Positions 12,126-23,849 of a stretch of DNA of 64,000 nucleotides are shown piece by piece. Origin of the DNA: Boswellia sacra (lineage: Eukaryota > Streptophyta > Magnoliopsida > Sapindales > Burseraceae); contig SNVD02012237.1 in the NCBI GenBank assembly GCA_013180625.2, positions 434,001 through 498,000 of the forward strand. Direction: 5' to 3'. The notes under the pieces are model-generated. The model saw only the letters and a list, made by a program, of their open reading frames with translations. It did not search any database and was not told the DNA's origin. How positions within the stretch are numbered: position 1 is the first letter of the stretch; every line of letters begins with the position of its first letter. The position numbers were made by a program, and so were the translations under genes.

Positions 12126-13668
12126 GTGGAGACATTTGCCATATATACTCTTGATACACTTCTTCAAGACAGACAATGGAGCAAATTGGTAACTCAGTTT
12201 CAACTTCCTGCTACTTCTTTAATTAGAGAATTTTATGCAAATATGGTTGATGATGTGAATGATGCATCCAAAGCCATATATCATCTAGTCTATTATAGAG
12301 GAAAAGATGTTCATTTTTCTCTAAATCTTATTAATGATTATCTTGAGATTTCTAGGGGTGTTGATCATGAAATTTATTCTTTGAAAGTTACAATTATTTG
12401 GGGAGAACTTGCTGGTTATTCTACCAGAGGCCAAGAACAGATTAATCAATTTTAATTGTTGCCTAGATATATAATTTTGAATAAAATTGTTAGATATGAC
12501 TGGATCCCTACATCTCATTCTACGACCATTAGCTATGAGAGAGCCAAGTTTTTATACTGCTTAGACAAGAATAAGAGCATTAATTTGGGAATGTGGATAT
12601 AAGATTATATTGTTGTTATTGCTAAGAACCATTCCCATAGATTATTTTTTCCTTGTCTGATAATAGGAATTCTTATGAAAAATGGCATTGAACTTGAGAA
12701 TGATGATATCATTTAACCATTAGAGTCACCTATCACAAGTGGTTTTATGTAAAGGGTAAAGGGATAGTAGAGAGCGGATGATGAAAAGGATTCTGAAGAA
12801 GCAATTGACGCTGAAGATGATGAAGAAGAAGAAGAAGGGAAGGAAGTTGAGCCACCTCCAATAAGGGCTAAAATGACCATAAAGTAGTCCTTAGAATCTG
12901 TGCAAGATATCTTACAAAATTTGTCTAACAATCTTGCTTTCAGCAACAACAACAAATTTTGGCTAATCAGCAATAGCTTATAAAGCATAAAAAAGAAAGT
13001 GATGCTAAAATTCGAACTCATAATGAATTTTTGTTAAAGCACTTTGCAAGTTTCTATTCAGCTGGACCAATTCAACCTCATGTAGGACCCTCACATTCTG
13101 AAACCCCATCAAGTCCATCCCCTATTATAACCATACAGTAAGCATCACCACCAATTCCTGCTATTGCTATTGACGTTCCATTTTCAGAAGTTCTAATTGC
13201 AGTTTTTACAATTGCAATTGTCACAACAATAGCTCATAAACTATTTGAGTCACCACTAGTTATTCCAATTCATGTTACTACTATAGAAATTACAACAACC
13301 ATTCCAGCTACCATCACAACTTCTATTGTAGTTGATATCATTGCACCAGTCACTCAAGCTATAGCTGAACCTATTCCATCTCCAGCTCAACCTGCTATAG
13401 CTTCTCATCATTCATCCTCCATTTCAGCTAAAAAGGATACTTCTTCACCAGCTGCTACAATTGCTTCCCTTTTGCAAATGTCTTTTCTTTGTCTTGAAGT
13501 TAAGCTCAACAAGCTGAGGATGTTATTAAGACTCTTGTTGCAATGACAACCACATCATCTGAACAATTTACGCCAATCTTTTCTCCTATTACTCCTTTCA
13601 CAAGAAAAAGACCAAGGACAAGAGATGGCTTTCTCAGGAAAGATTTCTTGCCCAGGAGGTCTAGTTGA
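12126..13668 (+). pseudogene. Copia-1 envelope-like / plant transposon-domain ORF remnant
   Basis: A sense-strand ORF after pol. The 109-codon core (12126-12455) contains LIREFYANM, then YYRGKDVHFSLNLINDYL, which resembles the domain of Sirevirus 'envelope-like' proteins and related 'putative plant transposon protein' ORFs. An acidic Asp/Glu run follows (about 12780-12850). Next comes a long Pro/Ala/Thr/Ile-rich stretch to about 13480, and then a basic end (KRPRTRDGF). Stops and frameshifts break it up. Function of such ORFs is unproven; I see no clear signal peptide. The assignment rests on position and the short motif. Confidence 0.55.
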
Positions 13669-14089
13669 CATCAAAAGTAGTGCTCTTTGGAACTTTTTAA
13701 AGAAAAAAAGGGAGTAGAGTATAGAGTGCATTTGGAAATTTGGGGAATAAGGCAGACTTTGGAGTCATTTGCTAATTATTGACTGCTGATGAAATTTGAA
13801 ACTTTTTGCATATTGTTTTGATTTTAGGGGGAGAAGAACATATTTAGGAGGAGTATTGTTAGTTTTACTTTTTTTAATGTGTGTTTCAAAATTTAGTTTT
13901 TGATGGTTTGTTTTGCTCTGAGCTTGGTTTGTTTGAGCTTTGCTAATGCTTTTTGCCGGATATGTTTGTTTATAACTGTCTAAGTGCAGTTCTACTTTTG
14001 TCTACTGATTCAGTTATGTTTATTTTAACTAATTGTTTACATGTTACATTAATTTGTTGTTTTTCTAACAAAATGCAAAAATGGGAGAT

Positions 14090-14888
14090 TGTTAGGACAA
14101 TGCCATATGGACTTCAATCTATCTGGCATTGATGTGTTGGCATTTTGGAGAAAACAAATCTAGTGATTTATTACTTTCCTATTTTAATTGATCCAATTAT
14201 GTGTAACTTAACTAGATAATATTTTCAAAGTTATGGATTTGGATTAGGAAAGTTTTTTATTTATCTCACTTTAGGAAAAGATGTATATTATAATTATTTA
14301 TTCAATATATTCACGTGATTTAGCTTTCCTTTATTTGCAAGCTTTACAAGATAATGAATATATTGTAAGATCTTGAAGAATCCTTATTCAAAAAGGAAAG
14401 TTCGCTAGATGTGTATAACTAGAAGATTTTCAGTTTATGTCCAGTCATGTTTTTGTGTGCAAGCTGTTTTCATTAAACTTGGTAGTTATAAGTATTGTTC
14501 ACTTATCATGATTGTGATTAACTAGAGAGTATAGTTATCTCGTTGGGGAATTGTAATACAATTTAAGCAATTTGAGAGGGACTCAAATTTTACGAAGGGT
14601 AGTGAGAGAAGAAGTTGGTTTGCTATAGATGGAATTCTAGGAGATTAGAATATTCTTTATGTAGGGTAGATGAGTGTGAGTGAACATAGGGTTCATCAAC
14701 TGTAAAGTCCTAGTCTTTGTAAATATGAACATTATAGTGAATTTTAGCTTAGCTGCCTGTGGATGTAGGCTTGAGCAAGTTGAACCACACAAAACTCTCG
14801 TGTGCAATTTTTAATTATTTCTATTACATTTTTCATAACTGCCTTGGTTTTGTTTGACGTAATTGAGTTTGCACCTTCAAAACTTACA
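14090..14888 (+). repeat. Copia-1 3' LTR
   Basis: 799 bp, TGTTAGGACAATG...CTTACA, preceded by the polypurine tract. Clearly homologous to 4849-5647 but with many substitutions and small indels, including a short deletion near the start. Confidence 0.9.
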
Positions 14889-16625
14889 TATATAACACCA
14901 ACCGTGTACACAATTACACTATAACTTTAGAAGCTAACCTTCATTTATCAATATATCCTCTTTAATTATAAGTTCAAAGTCATGATATTCAACCATCAGC
15001 CAAAATCAGAAGGGTCAAGGGAAAGGATGATCAAGTTGCTTGTCATCAAGGTCGAGCAAGTAAATTAATTATTCTGTTGAGGTGATAACTAAGGAAAAGG
15101 TTTGTTTTTAGCTTCAATTACAAGATTTCAATTACATATTATGTGAGACCATTTTTCTAATGAATTTGGTGAACAATTTTTATTCTTTCAATGTATTAGA
15201 TATATTCAAATTTCTAGTTAGTTTTCCTTTCAACATGTGTTATGTCCTTGATTAACTGAATGTTAGTTAATTCCGACATTAATCAAACTAAGCCTTTCTA
15301 TTACTAATTTTCTTCTTAAACAATAGATTTACATACTTATTTAACTTAAAATTACTGAAAGGAACAAAGCCCATTTTTTAAGATAAAAAATTTGTTTTAC
15401 TATAAATTTAATTTAACAAACATTTGTATATATTTCCATTGGAATACAATGGATCAACATTTAATATTTTGTGTTAAAAAGTTAAGTTAAAATTTTGAAT
15501 TAATAGAGCTTACATATATAAAGGTAGAGATCTTTTGATAAAAAAATTTTAATACAAAACTAGATATATATTTATAGCTATTGATTCACATAATCTAATA
15601 GTTTAGATGATTGATAAGTTGGTAGTATTTTATACAATTTGTTGATTTTTAATCTCAATCGTTAGATTTTGTGAGATCAATGATCATAAATTTTATTAAT
15701 AAAGTAAGTTATAATTTTGTGGCAAAAAACTTACAAACTTCGTACACAAACTCATGTATATAAACTGAACTATATTACTTATTCATCCACACATTACCAT
15801 TGCTCGTTTAATCAATTGACTTAATTTACCTTATTCACTCTCCAAGCTTGTGTTGATGATTAACATAATTAGAACTCGATGGACAAACAACAATGTCCGT
15901 ACATTAAACTACTCTTGTCAGAGTCTTTATTAGATTTGACTACGCTAGGAGACTTCCATTAATCCCTGAAACCTTTGAGAAGAAGAAAGCTCGTCAGTTT
16001 CTTTTGATAACTCCATTTTACTATTTTTCGACATTGTTCTTCAGTTCTTCAATATCTTCTTCCATAGCCTTTTATTTTCCTTTAACATCCTCTCTTATTT
16101 TCTTTTAGCATTTCCTTTAATCTCTCATTTTTGGCTTGCAAATTCTTGTTCATTTTCTCGCTGATGATGGATGGTGGGTGTGGTAACAAAATGGTATAGT
16201 TGCTTTCTTAGTGCAAATAAGCCAAACTTCAAGAGTAGTAGTAACTGATATTGACCCAAAATGTAATTATGAATTTAAAAGTAAAAATTGCAAAGAATAT
16301 TAAAAAAACATTTTAGAAGTTGGTGTTATTAAAAAACTGACTATGTGTCTGATAAACTAAAGTGTTTTCATTAATGTAATGTGTAAATGTCCAAATAAGG
16401 AATTAATTTTGTGAACTCTCCATTATTAAGAGGATGGAATTTTTTTCCCTATTTTTAATGAGGGTAGTATTGAAATTTTAAAAAACAAAAACGCTGTAGG
16501 AAGTAATCAAATTTCAAAATCGTAAAAAATTTTCTCTGAAAATCTTTAATAAATCATATTATTATATAATCATTTTTAACTGTGTAAAATAATCACATAA
16601 ATTTTGTTTTAGATTCACATCAATG
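14889..16625. other. AT-rich intergenic DNA
   Basis: No gene or element boundary is recognisable. Poly-A/T rich, with pyrimidine-rich stretches near 16010-16140. It lies upstream of the ankyrin pseudogene and may include its former promoter. Confidence 0.5.
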
Positions 16626-17791
16626 TTGAATGTTGAAACCATGGGAGATAGCATTGCATTAGAAGGGCAATTTGATGATATTGAGAATGCGATAATTGCT
16701 TCAACTCTCAGACAAGAAGTTGGTCTGTAAATTTATTATTAAGAACTGCGCAATTAGTATGCTATTTTCAATTTCCTAAGATGCTATTTTCATTTTCATT
16801 GTTTGATAAAAATTGCTAATCATATTACTAAGCCACTTTGTTAATCAATTTTGCTTTTCCTGTAATAAAAAGGAAAAATCAATTTTGTATCCAATGTAAT
16901 GAGCTAGATATTACGGTATCTTTAAACTAGGAGAATTTTGAGACTAGGAGACAACTAACATTAGAGGTTTCAATTTGTTGAGTATAAATTAACTTGTTCT
17001 TTTGTCAACTCATGTACTTGATAGATATCAAAATCAGAAGGATACGCTCCAAATTTAATCGAGCTGCACTGAAAGATGATTGCGATATAGCTAAAAATTA
17101 TGTCAGCTAGGATCTCAAATGAAGGGGATACCGGTGTCCACATTACGGCTACATTACCACGCTGTAAGTTAGGGTTCAAATTGGTAGAAAAGATGCATAC
17201 TGAGGATCTAGTCATGACAAACAATGGCGGCAGTATAGCTCTTTTCTCTGCTGCTGCATCAGGAAATGTGAAACTTGCCAAGAAAATGTTGGATAAGAAT
17301 GGAAACTTTGCATTCATCCGAGGTGGAAAGGGTGAGTTACCAATTTACATGGCAGCTTTTAATGGCCACAGAGAGATAGTGCGGCACCATTGTGAAGCCA
17401 CTGTATATCATTAAAGTAGCGAGGATCTCATTAAGTTACTTATCGCTCTGATAAAAACCAGTTTGTTTGGCAAGCATTAATTAACCTTTTTTTTTTTTAA
17501 CTTTGCCTAAGTGCGCATGTACTTGACATGTTTGATTCTTTATATTGGTTTTAGTTGATGGAACACAATTCATACGTTGTTTCTAATTTTATAGCTTAGT
17601 TGTTGAATATTGTGTTCTTAGATATTGTACTGGATTTGGTAAAGATACACCAAGAGATGGCGACAGTACATGATAAAAAGGAAGAGACAGCATTGCATTC
17701 CTTGGCTCAAATGCCTCTAATTATTAATGAGAAGGGAATTTCGGGAATACTATATTTCACAGTAGGTAGTTATTCTCTTTGATATATATAG

Positions 17792-18119
17792 TGCTGAAGT
17801 TTTCTTCCCTCCTATGTGAAGGTAGGTGAAGGTAGGCACCTCTCATGGTAGGTAGGTGACCAACCCAATGTTAGGTGACCAACTCACCTAACATGTAGAA
17901 AATTTGAGACATAATTGTCCTATAAATAGAGGACGATTCTATAGAGTTAATTCAATCCTAGAATCCCAAAACCAGAGAGTTTTAAAAGGAAGAGAGCCAG
18001 AGAGCTCCAAGAAAGTGTGTTAGGGGAGTTTTTGTATAATTCTTGTATTCCAATTTTCTCTGTAAATAAGAGTTATTTTTCTCCCAAAATCTATTCTAAG
18101 GGTTCATTACATCCCAACA
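17792..18119 (+). repeat. Copia-2 5' LTR
   Basis: 328 bp, TGCTGAAGTTTTC...CCCAACA. A TATA box TATAAATAG is at 17921-17929. Confidence 0.93.
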
Positions 18120-18149
18120 AGTGGTATCAGAGCCTAGTTAAGCTCTTAG

Positions 18150-18280
18150 AGTGCCAGAACCGAGAGTTTTAGGAGAGGTAAAGAACCAGAGAGCTCTAAG
18201 AATCCCAAAACCAGAGAGTTTTGAGAGGTAGAGAGCCAGAGAGCTCTAGGAATCCCAAAACCAAAGAGTTTATGAGAGGT
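18150..18280 (+). repeat. Tandem ~50-bp repeats derived from the Copia-2 LTR
   Basis: Downstream of the primer site a unit containing CCAGAGAGTTTTGAGAGG and AGAGAGCCAGAGAGCTCTA occurs about 2.5-3 times. It is homologous to one segment of the LTR itself (around 17965-18015). The LTR piece appears to have been copied and tandemly expanded in the 5' untranslated region. Confidence 0.75.
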
Positions 18281-20285
18281 AGAAATAAAAGTAGAAGCAT
18301 GTCGACAGACAAAAGGGGTAAGTCAACAGATGGGCGGAGACCCATGTACAAATACTATCACTATGGTAAAGAGGGCCATTTAAAGAAAAATTGTCGTAGT
18401 CTATGGAAGCAGAACTAGGAGAGTTCACAAGCACAAAGCAGTGGCGAGTTACAGTTGTAGAAGATGTGACTATTTGTACAGAAGAGACATGCTTCTACAC
18501 AGCAGACCAAGGAGTGGAATTGGTGATAGACACAGCAGCTTCCTGCCACGTCACTCCTTGCAAAGAGATCTTCACCAGATACAAAGTAGGAGATTTTGGT
18601 ATAGTGAAGATGGGAAATAATAGCACCGCCAAAATTATGGGAATTGGTGATGTTCAATTCCAAACGAACGTCAGATGTACAATAACTTTGAAGGACGTTC
18701 GTCATATGCTAGATCTTCGACTTAACCTGCTCTCGGTAAAAGCTTTTGATCAACAAGGCTATGAGAGCTGTTTTACCAATGGTACATGGAAGATGATGAA
18801 GGGGGTCATGGTGGTTGCTCGAGGAAAACTATGTGACAATCTTTACAGGACTCATGTAAAGATAGACGGAGAGAGCTTTAATTTAGTAGAACACATGTTC
18901 TCTCAGGATTTGTGGCATAAAAGGCTTGGTCACATGAGTGAGAAGGGTTTGTCAATCCTTGAGAAGAAGGAGTTGATTACTGTTTCTAAGGATGTAGCGT
19001 CTCATCCTTGCAACTATTGCTTGTACGGGAAACAACAGAAGGTGTCATTCAGCTCCTCATTAGTGAAGAAATCAAAGTTGTTGGAGCTAGTACACTCTGA
19101 TGTATGTGGACCTCTCGAAGTGGAGACCTTAGGCAGCAACAAGTATTTCTTGACCTTTATTGATGATGCATCTTGAGAGGTGTAGGTGTATTTCCTCAAG
19201 ACGAAGGATCAAGCTATTTCACGCCATGGTAGAATGTGAAACAGGTAAGAAGTTAAAATGCCTCCGATCAGATAATGGAGGCGAGTATACCTCCAAAGAG
19301 TTCAATGCTTACTGTGGGAAATATGGTGTTTGTCATGAAAGAACTGTCCCACGTACACCACAACATAATGGAGTGGCCGAGAGGATGAACCGAACCATCA
19401 TGGAACAGGTCAGAAGCATGCTCAAAATGGCTTAGTTGCCCAAGCCATTCTAGGGCGAGGCTGTTCATATCGCCTGTTATTTAATCAACAGATCACCATT
19501 GGTGCCGTTAACTTTTGAGATTCCGGACAAGGTATGGTCTAATAAAAAGCCCTTCTATAATCATTTAAAAGTGTTTGGTTGTCTGGCCTACGTACATGTA
19601 TCCAAGGAGCTCAGACAGAAGCTCGATGCAAGGACTGTCCCATGTATCTTCATTGGTTATGGAGATGAAGAATTTGGATACAGATAATGGGATCCGAAGG
19701 AAAAGAAAGTCATCCGAAGCAGAGATGTGGTGTTCCATGAAGACCAAACATTTGAAGACGCAGAAAAGCCAACAATATCTAAAAATCCCACTAGCAGTGC
19801 AAGCCAACAATATCTAAAAATCTCACTAGCAGCGCCCCAGATATTGTTGTAGATTCTACCCTAGCACCCAATGCCACAAAAAATGATGAGGTGCCAGAAG
19901 AAGTTCCAGAAGCATATCAGGAGAAGGAAAATAAAGAGATTGTTGAGTCGGGGGAGCCACAATCACTTGTAGAAGCTATTGTACCTCCTGAGGCTAAAGA
20001 ACCTCAGCTAAGATGATCTTAGCGAGGTCAGATTCCGTTGAGAAAATATCTGAAATCAGAATATACACTGCTTACTGATGAGGGAGAGCCAGAAAGCTTT
20101 CATGAAGCCTTATCTCATCCAGACAAAGAACGTTGGCTGCATGCAATGCAAGATGAGATGATTTCTCTAGAGAAGAATAAAACCTATGAACTGGTTGAGC
20201 TCCCTGACGGAAAGAAGGCACTGAGGAATAAACGGATGTTCAAGCTAGAGCTATGTAGAGACATAGTTGGATTAGAGGCTGTCTG
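18221..20285 (+). pseudogene. Copia-2 truncated gag-pol
   Basis: The first piece (18221-18418) is the end of gag. In its zinc knuckle the first two Cys are Tyr (YYHYGKEGHLKKNC). Then 18403-19176: protease (VIDTAASCHVTP, a variant of the usual DSGAS), GAG-pre-integrase (LWHKRLGHMSEKG) and the integrase start, ended by a TGA. Integrase continues at 19160-19435 (SDNGGEY, PQHNGVAERMNRT), a TAG follows, then 19499-19687 (HLKVFGCLAYVHV). The last piece (20038-20285) enters the RT (LVELPDGKKALRNK) but jumps directly to a Tnt1-like pol C-terminus (LELCRDIVGL). The RT palm and RNase H are deleted, with the frame kept. No enzyme activity is expected. Confidence 0.9.
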
Positions 20286-20331
20286 ATTATCTTTGTAGTT
20301 ATTCCCTTCACATGGGATGGAGGGGGAGAAT

Positions 20332-20658
20332 TGCTGGAGTTTTCTTCCCTCCCATGTAAAGGTAGGTGGAGGTAGGCACCTCCTATGGGACGTAGTGACC
20401 AACCCAATGTTAGGTGACCAACTCACCAAACATGTAGAAAATTTGAGGCAGAATTGTCCTATAAATAGAGGACGATTCTGCAGAGTTAATTCAGTCCTAG
20501 AATTACAAAACTAGAGTGTTTTAGGAGGAAGAGAGCCAGAGAGCTCCAAGAAAGTGTGTTAGGGGCGTTTTTGTATAATTCTTGTATTCCAATTTTCTCT
20601 GTAAATAAGAGTTATTTTTCTCCCAGAATCTATTCTGAGGGTTCATTGCATCCCAACA
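20332..20658 (+). repeat. Copia-2 3' LTR
   Basis: 327 bp, closely similar to the 5' LTR; TATA box at 20460-20468. It ends CCCAACA before the TSD TATAG. Confidence 0.93.
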
Positions 20659-22674
20659 TATAGCACGTTCATCATGTCTTCATTAATTGTGTAACTATTT
20701 CGGGTTTTATAACAAAACTTATATTTCCTTTTGTAGTATTGAGCTTTATTCTCATAATATCTAGTTAAAGGCAATAGAGATATGCAACTCTTTTGCTTGT
20801 AAGAATGTGATAGTACTGCTACTCAATATCAACCAAAGAAAACTTTCCTGTCTATTTCGTAATTTTGTTGCCGTTGGAATTTTGACTAAAATAGCCGTTT
20901 AGCCTCAATCCAAAAAGGAGACCTACTTTAAATAGAAGAATCCAACTTAATAGCTAAGAGAGTCTAGTAAGTGAGACCCCAAAAACTTTCAAAATCTTAA
21001 ATTTGCAGCGCATATTACAAATGAGAGAGGCTCGAGTCTAGATCTACTATGTGCATATTACAGTTAATCTTATATATATATGGAGATTAATGTTGTTTTG
21101 TTGTTTAGAATATATGTCTGCGTCCAACATGTTGAGTGTGTGATTTGAATTATCTCTATGTGCGTGTTTGAAGTGAAGAAGTAAATTCTGTTTAGTAATT
21201 CTATATTATTTTTAAATGAAAAGCAACTGTTCCTAAGATTATTATCTTCAACCTGTGAGTCCAATGAAAAATAAAGTTAGTACAATCAAACGCTATGTTT
21301 CAGGTTACTGTAAAAGGACGATGAAGTTGTCCCCAGAAGCACTTAAACTAGTCCAAATCCTTTGGGAACAAGTTATACAACTTTTGGATGACTCCGAAAT
21401 TTTGGAGATTATAAGAAAACATTGGTCACTAATATTTTGCTGTTGTGAAACAAGGAAACATAGAGTTCCTAAACATAATCATCCGTGAATATCCTGATTT
21501 GATCTTTGATGTTGATGAAAATAATTATACCATATTTCATTATATATGCTGTTCTGTATCGTCTCATGGAAATCTTCAAACTCATACATGAGATTGGTTC
21601 ATTAAAAGATATGCTAATTCAAAACACAGATGAAGAAGGGGACGCTATCTTGCATTTGGCTGCAAGGTTGCCACCACTAGGTGGGCTCAGAATAGCTTCA
21701 CGAGTAGAGCAGCATTCCACCAGCAGATGGCGTTCTTGTGGTTTGAGGTAATATTTATTCCTTACTTTTGTGTGGAAAGATAATTTTTTCCAGCTTGAAT
21801 GATAAAATGTTCCTTTAATTGTAGGAAGTGAAGAAAAATTTACATCCAACGGTTGCCGAAGCTAAAAACGAAGATGTGAAAACCCCTAGAGATATATTTA
21901 CTGAACAGCACAAGGAGTTACATCAAAAGGAAGAGAAAGCGATTAAAGAGGGTGTGAATTCACACTTGGTGGCAGCAACAATTATTACCATCATGACTTT
22001 TGCTGCAGCTTTCACCGTACCAGGTGGCACGAAACAAGATGAAGGGACTCGTATTCGTCTTCAAAATTCTTGCTTCATAGTTTTTGCCCAATGATGCACT
22101 ATCAGTAGTATTATCCACTTTGTCCATAATGGTATTCTTATCCCTTTCCGTTAACCGATTTGAAGAAGAAGATTTCATTTCCTGCTTGCCGTTTAGGCTG
22201 GCTTTTGGAGCTTCAACGTTATTCTATTCAGTAATAGCAATGTTGGCAGCCTTTATTGCAGATCTTTTCATTCTCTTGAAGACGGGATGTCAGCGATTCC
22301 TTTGTTGGTTGGCATCTTGGCTTATATATTTGCCTTCCCTTTCATTGTTGTACAATTTGCTATCACATATGACTTTGTCTTTTGTTTTAGTTATCTCTTC
22401 CGGTCACAAAAGGCAATCTTTTGCGGATTCCGAAAAGAGATCGGAAGAAAACTGTATTCGAAAATTAGGAGAATAGGAACATTTGCCACATGATGATGGT
22501 GGTGATGGTTGTGCAATGGTGAAACGAGAACGGTGAGATGGGATGTGACCGAGATCTATTTTTTTTAAATATTATTAAATATTTAAATTATTTATAGTTA
22601 TTATTTATATTATTAATTATTTATATTGACTTTTATGTATTATATTTATCCATGTAATTTTGTTTCCCATGAGT

Positions 22675-23020
22675 TTGAGTTAACGGAAGCAATTGAAATT
22701 GAGGGGTTAAATTTGCTATTGAAAAATCCAGGGGGAAATAAGTGATTCTATCTTATCTCAGGGGGTAAAAGAAAATATCCTAAATGAAAATACCCTAAAA
22801 CATAAGATAACTTATGGAATTTGCGAATTACATAAAGTGTAATAATGGTATGGTTTACATATAATTCTGATAACTTTTAAATAATATTTTGAATGTCCAA
22901 CTAGTGGCTGATTTAAAATGAGGTAATTCCTTGCCCCCTGAGGGTAAGCAAAAGTACCCCCGATGATCCTAGAAATTCCAATTTACTCCTCAAAATATCA
23001 ATCTGGACGTTAACTTAAAC
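22675..23020. repeat. Diverged inverted repeat, MITE-like
   Basis: The left arm (about 22675-22772: GAGTTAACGG, GAGGGGTTAAATTTG, CTCAGGGGGTAA) resembles the reverse complement of the right arm (about 22925-23020: CCCCCTGAGGGTAA, AATTTACTCCTCAAAAT, GACGTTAACTT). Arms are about 95 bp with many mismatches. No TSD was identified. Confidence 0.45.
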
Positions 23021-23520
23021 GGATTTTAGTAGTCGACTGATTATGGCGAGCAACTAAAAGATGAAAATGCCCTTATCCTCTACATAATAATATAATAAAG
23101 AAACCTGGGAAAAGTTTATTATATAAGCTTTGTAATACCCTTATCATTTTGCGAAACAAAAAATGGACAGGAATTTATTAAAAACATAAAAATTAAATGA
23201 TTATACAAATAAACAAATTATTGCTCTTAATTTTGTTTAAAAAAATCAACACAAATGACCACCGCCCTGATTCACCACTACTTCACCATCTCCACCAGTA
23301 ACCTGCAACAATTCGCACATCTTCACCCCAGCATCAGAAAATCCTCATCTAAATTGAAAATGACATACTTCTAAACCTCAGAAAATTACAGCCAAAACTA
23401 CCATTAAACCACAAAATAAAACACAAAATTCAGAAGACAAGAAACAAAACAGAAAGCTAGCAAACCCAGAAAGTACATTACAATTTCATTAATCGAGAAA
23501 AAAACTGAACAGAAATTGAT

Positions 23521-23801
23521 AATAAATCAACAAAAAGTGAAAGAAACTACCTCCAATCTCTTCTAAACCGAGCAAAAAAATTACAAACTCCGACTTGAGA
23601 AGACAGGAAACAAAACAAAACAAAACAAAAATTGAACGGAAAGCAAAAGCTATCGACTTCCCTACAAAATAAAAAAAAAAACACTTCTTTAACAATTTCA
23701 TCAACCAACAAAACACCATCATCACGCGATTCACACATAAACCCAGAAAACAAAATAAATAAATCAACAAAAAGTGAAAGAAACTACCTCCAATCTCTTC
23801 T
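23521..23801. repeat. 45-bp perfect direct repeat, two copies
   Basis: The block from AATAAATCAAC to CTCCAATCTCTTCTA occurs identically at 23521-23565 and 23757-23801, 236 bp apart. The second copy ends about 50 bp before the surviving NLR sequence starts. Origin unknown; a local duplication is the simplest reading. Confidence 0.85.
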
Positions 23802-23849
23802 AGCTCGCCCATGGACTCATTTATACTAAAAATCCTGTGCATTTTTTTT

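Larger units (their letters stand above)
4849..14888 (+). mobile_element. Copia-1: decayed Sirevirus-like Ty1/copia element
   Basis: The element is 10,040 bp. Its LTRs are 4849-5647 and 14090-14888, each starting TGTTA and ending CTTACA. A tRNA-Met-type primer site TGGTATCAGAGC (5650-5661) and a polypurine tract AAAAATGGGAGA just before 14090 complete the structure. The flanks TTTAT and TATAT agree at 4 of 5 bases, a decayed TSD. Domain order is gag, protease, integrase, RT, RNase H, followed by about 3 kb of extra sequence with an envelope-like ORF. That layout and the gag start are Sirevirus-like. The LTRs have diverged by many substitutions and indels, and the coding region is full of stops, so this is one of the oldest insertions here. 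Confidence 0.9.
17792..20658 (+). mobile_element. Copia-2: internally deleted Tnt1-like copia element
   Basis: 2,867 bp bounded by a perfect 5-bp TSD TATAG (17787-17791 and 20659-20663). LTRs are 328 and 327 bp. The primer site TGGTATCAGAGC is at 18122-18133, and the polypurine tract GGATGGAGGGGGAGAA lies just before 20332. Most of gag and nearly all of RT and RNase H are missing, so it is non-autonomous. It lies in an intron of the ankyrin pseudogene. Confidence 0.95.
16626..22492 (+). pseudogene. Ankyrin-repeat PGG-domain membrane protein pseudogene (ANK-1)
   Basis: The family is the ACD6/ITN1-like proteins: N-terminal ankyrin repeats, then a PGG domain and several membrane helices, often linked to defence signalling at the plasma membrane. 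Coding pieces: possible exon 16626-16730; repeats at 17045-17453 (ARISNEGDTGVHI, then AAASGNVKLAKKMLDKN, IRGGKGELP); 17618-17760 (EMATVHDKKEETALHSLA); 21304-21747 (ALKLVQILWEQV to ILHLAARLP); 21825-22492 with MTFAAAFTVPGG near 22000 and hydrophobic helices after it. GT-AG junctions are visible at 21747/21825. Lesions: frameshift near 17095, stop TAA at 17412, at least two frameshifts at 21430-21550, another near 22090. Copia-2 sits in the intron after the second repeat exon. Confidence 0.85.
22493..23849. other. Intergenic DNA with two minor repeats
   Basis: No gene. It holds a diverged inverted repeat (22675-23020) and a 45-bp perfect direct repeat (23521-23565 and 23757-23801), listed separately. 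The 156-codon minus-strand frame over the direct repeats is Phe/Leu-rich with no family signature. Confidence 0.6.
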
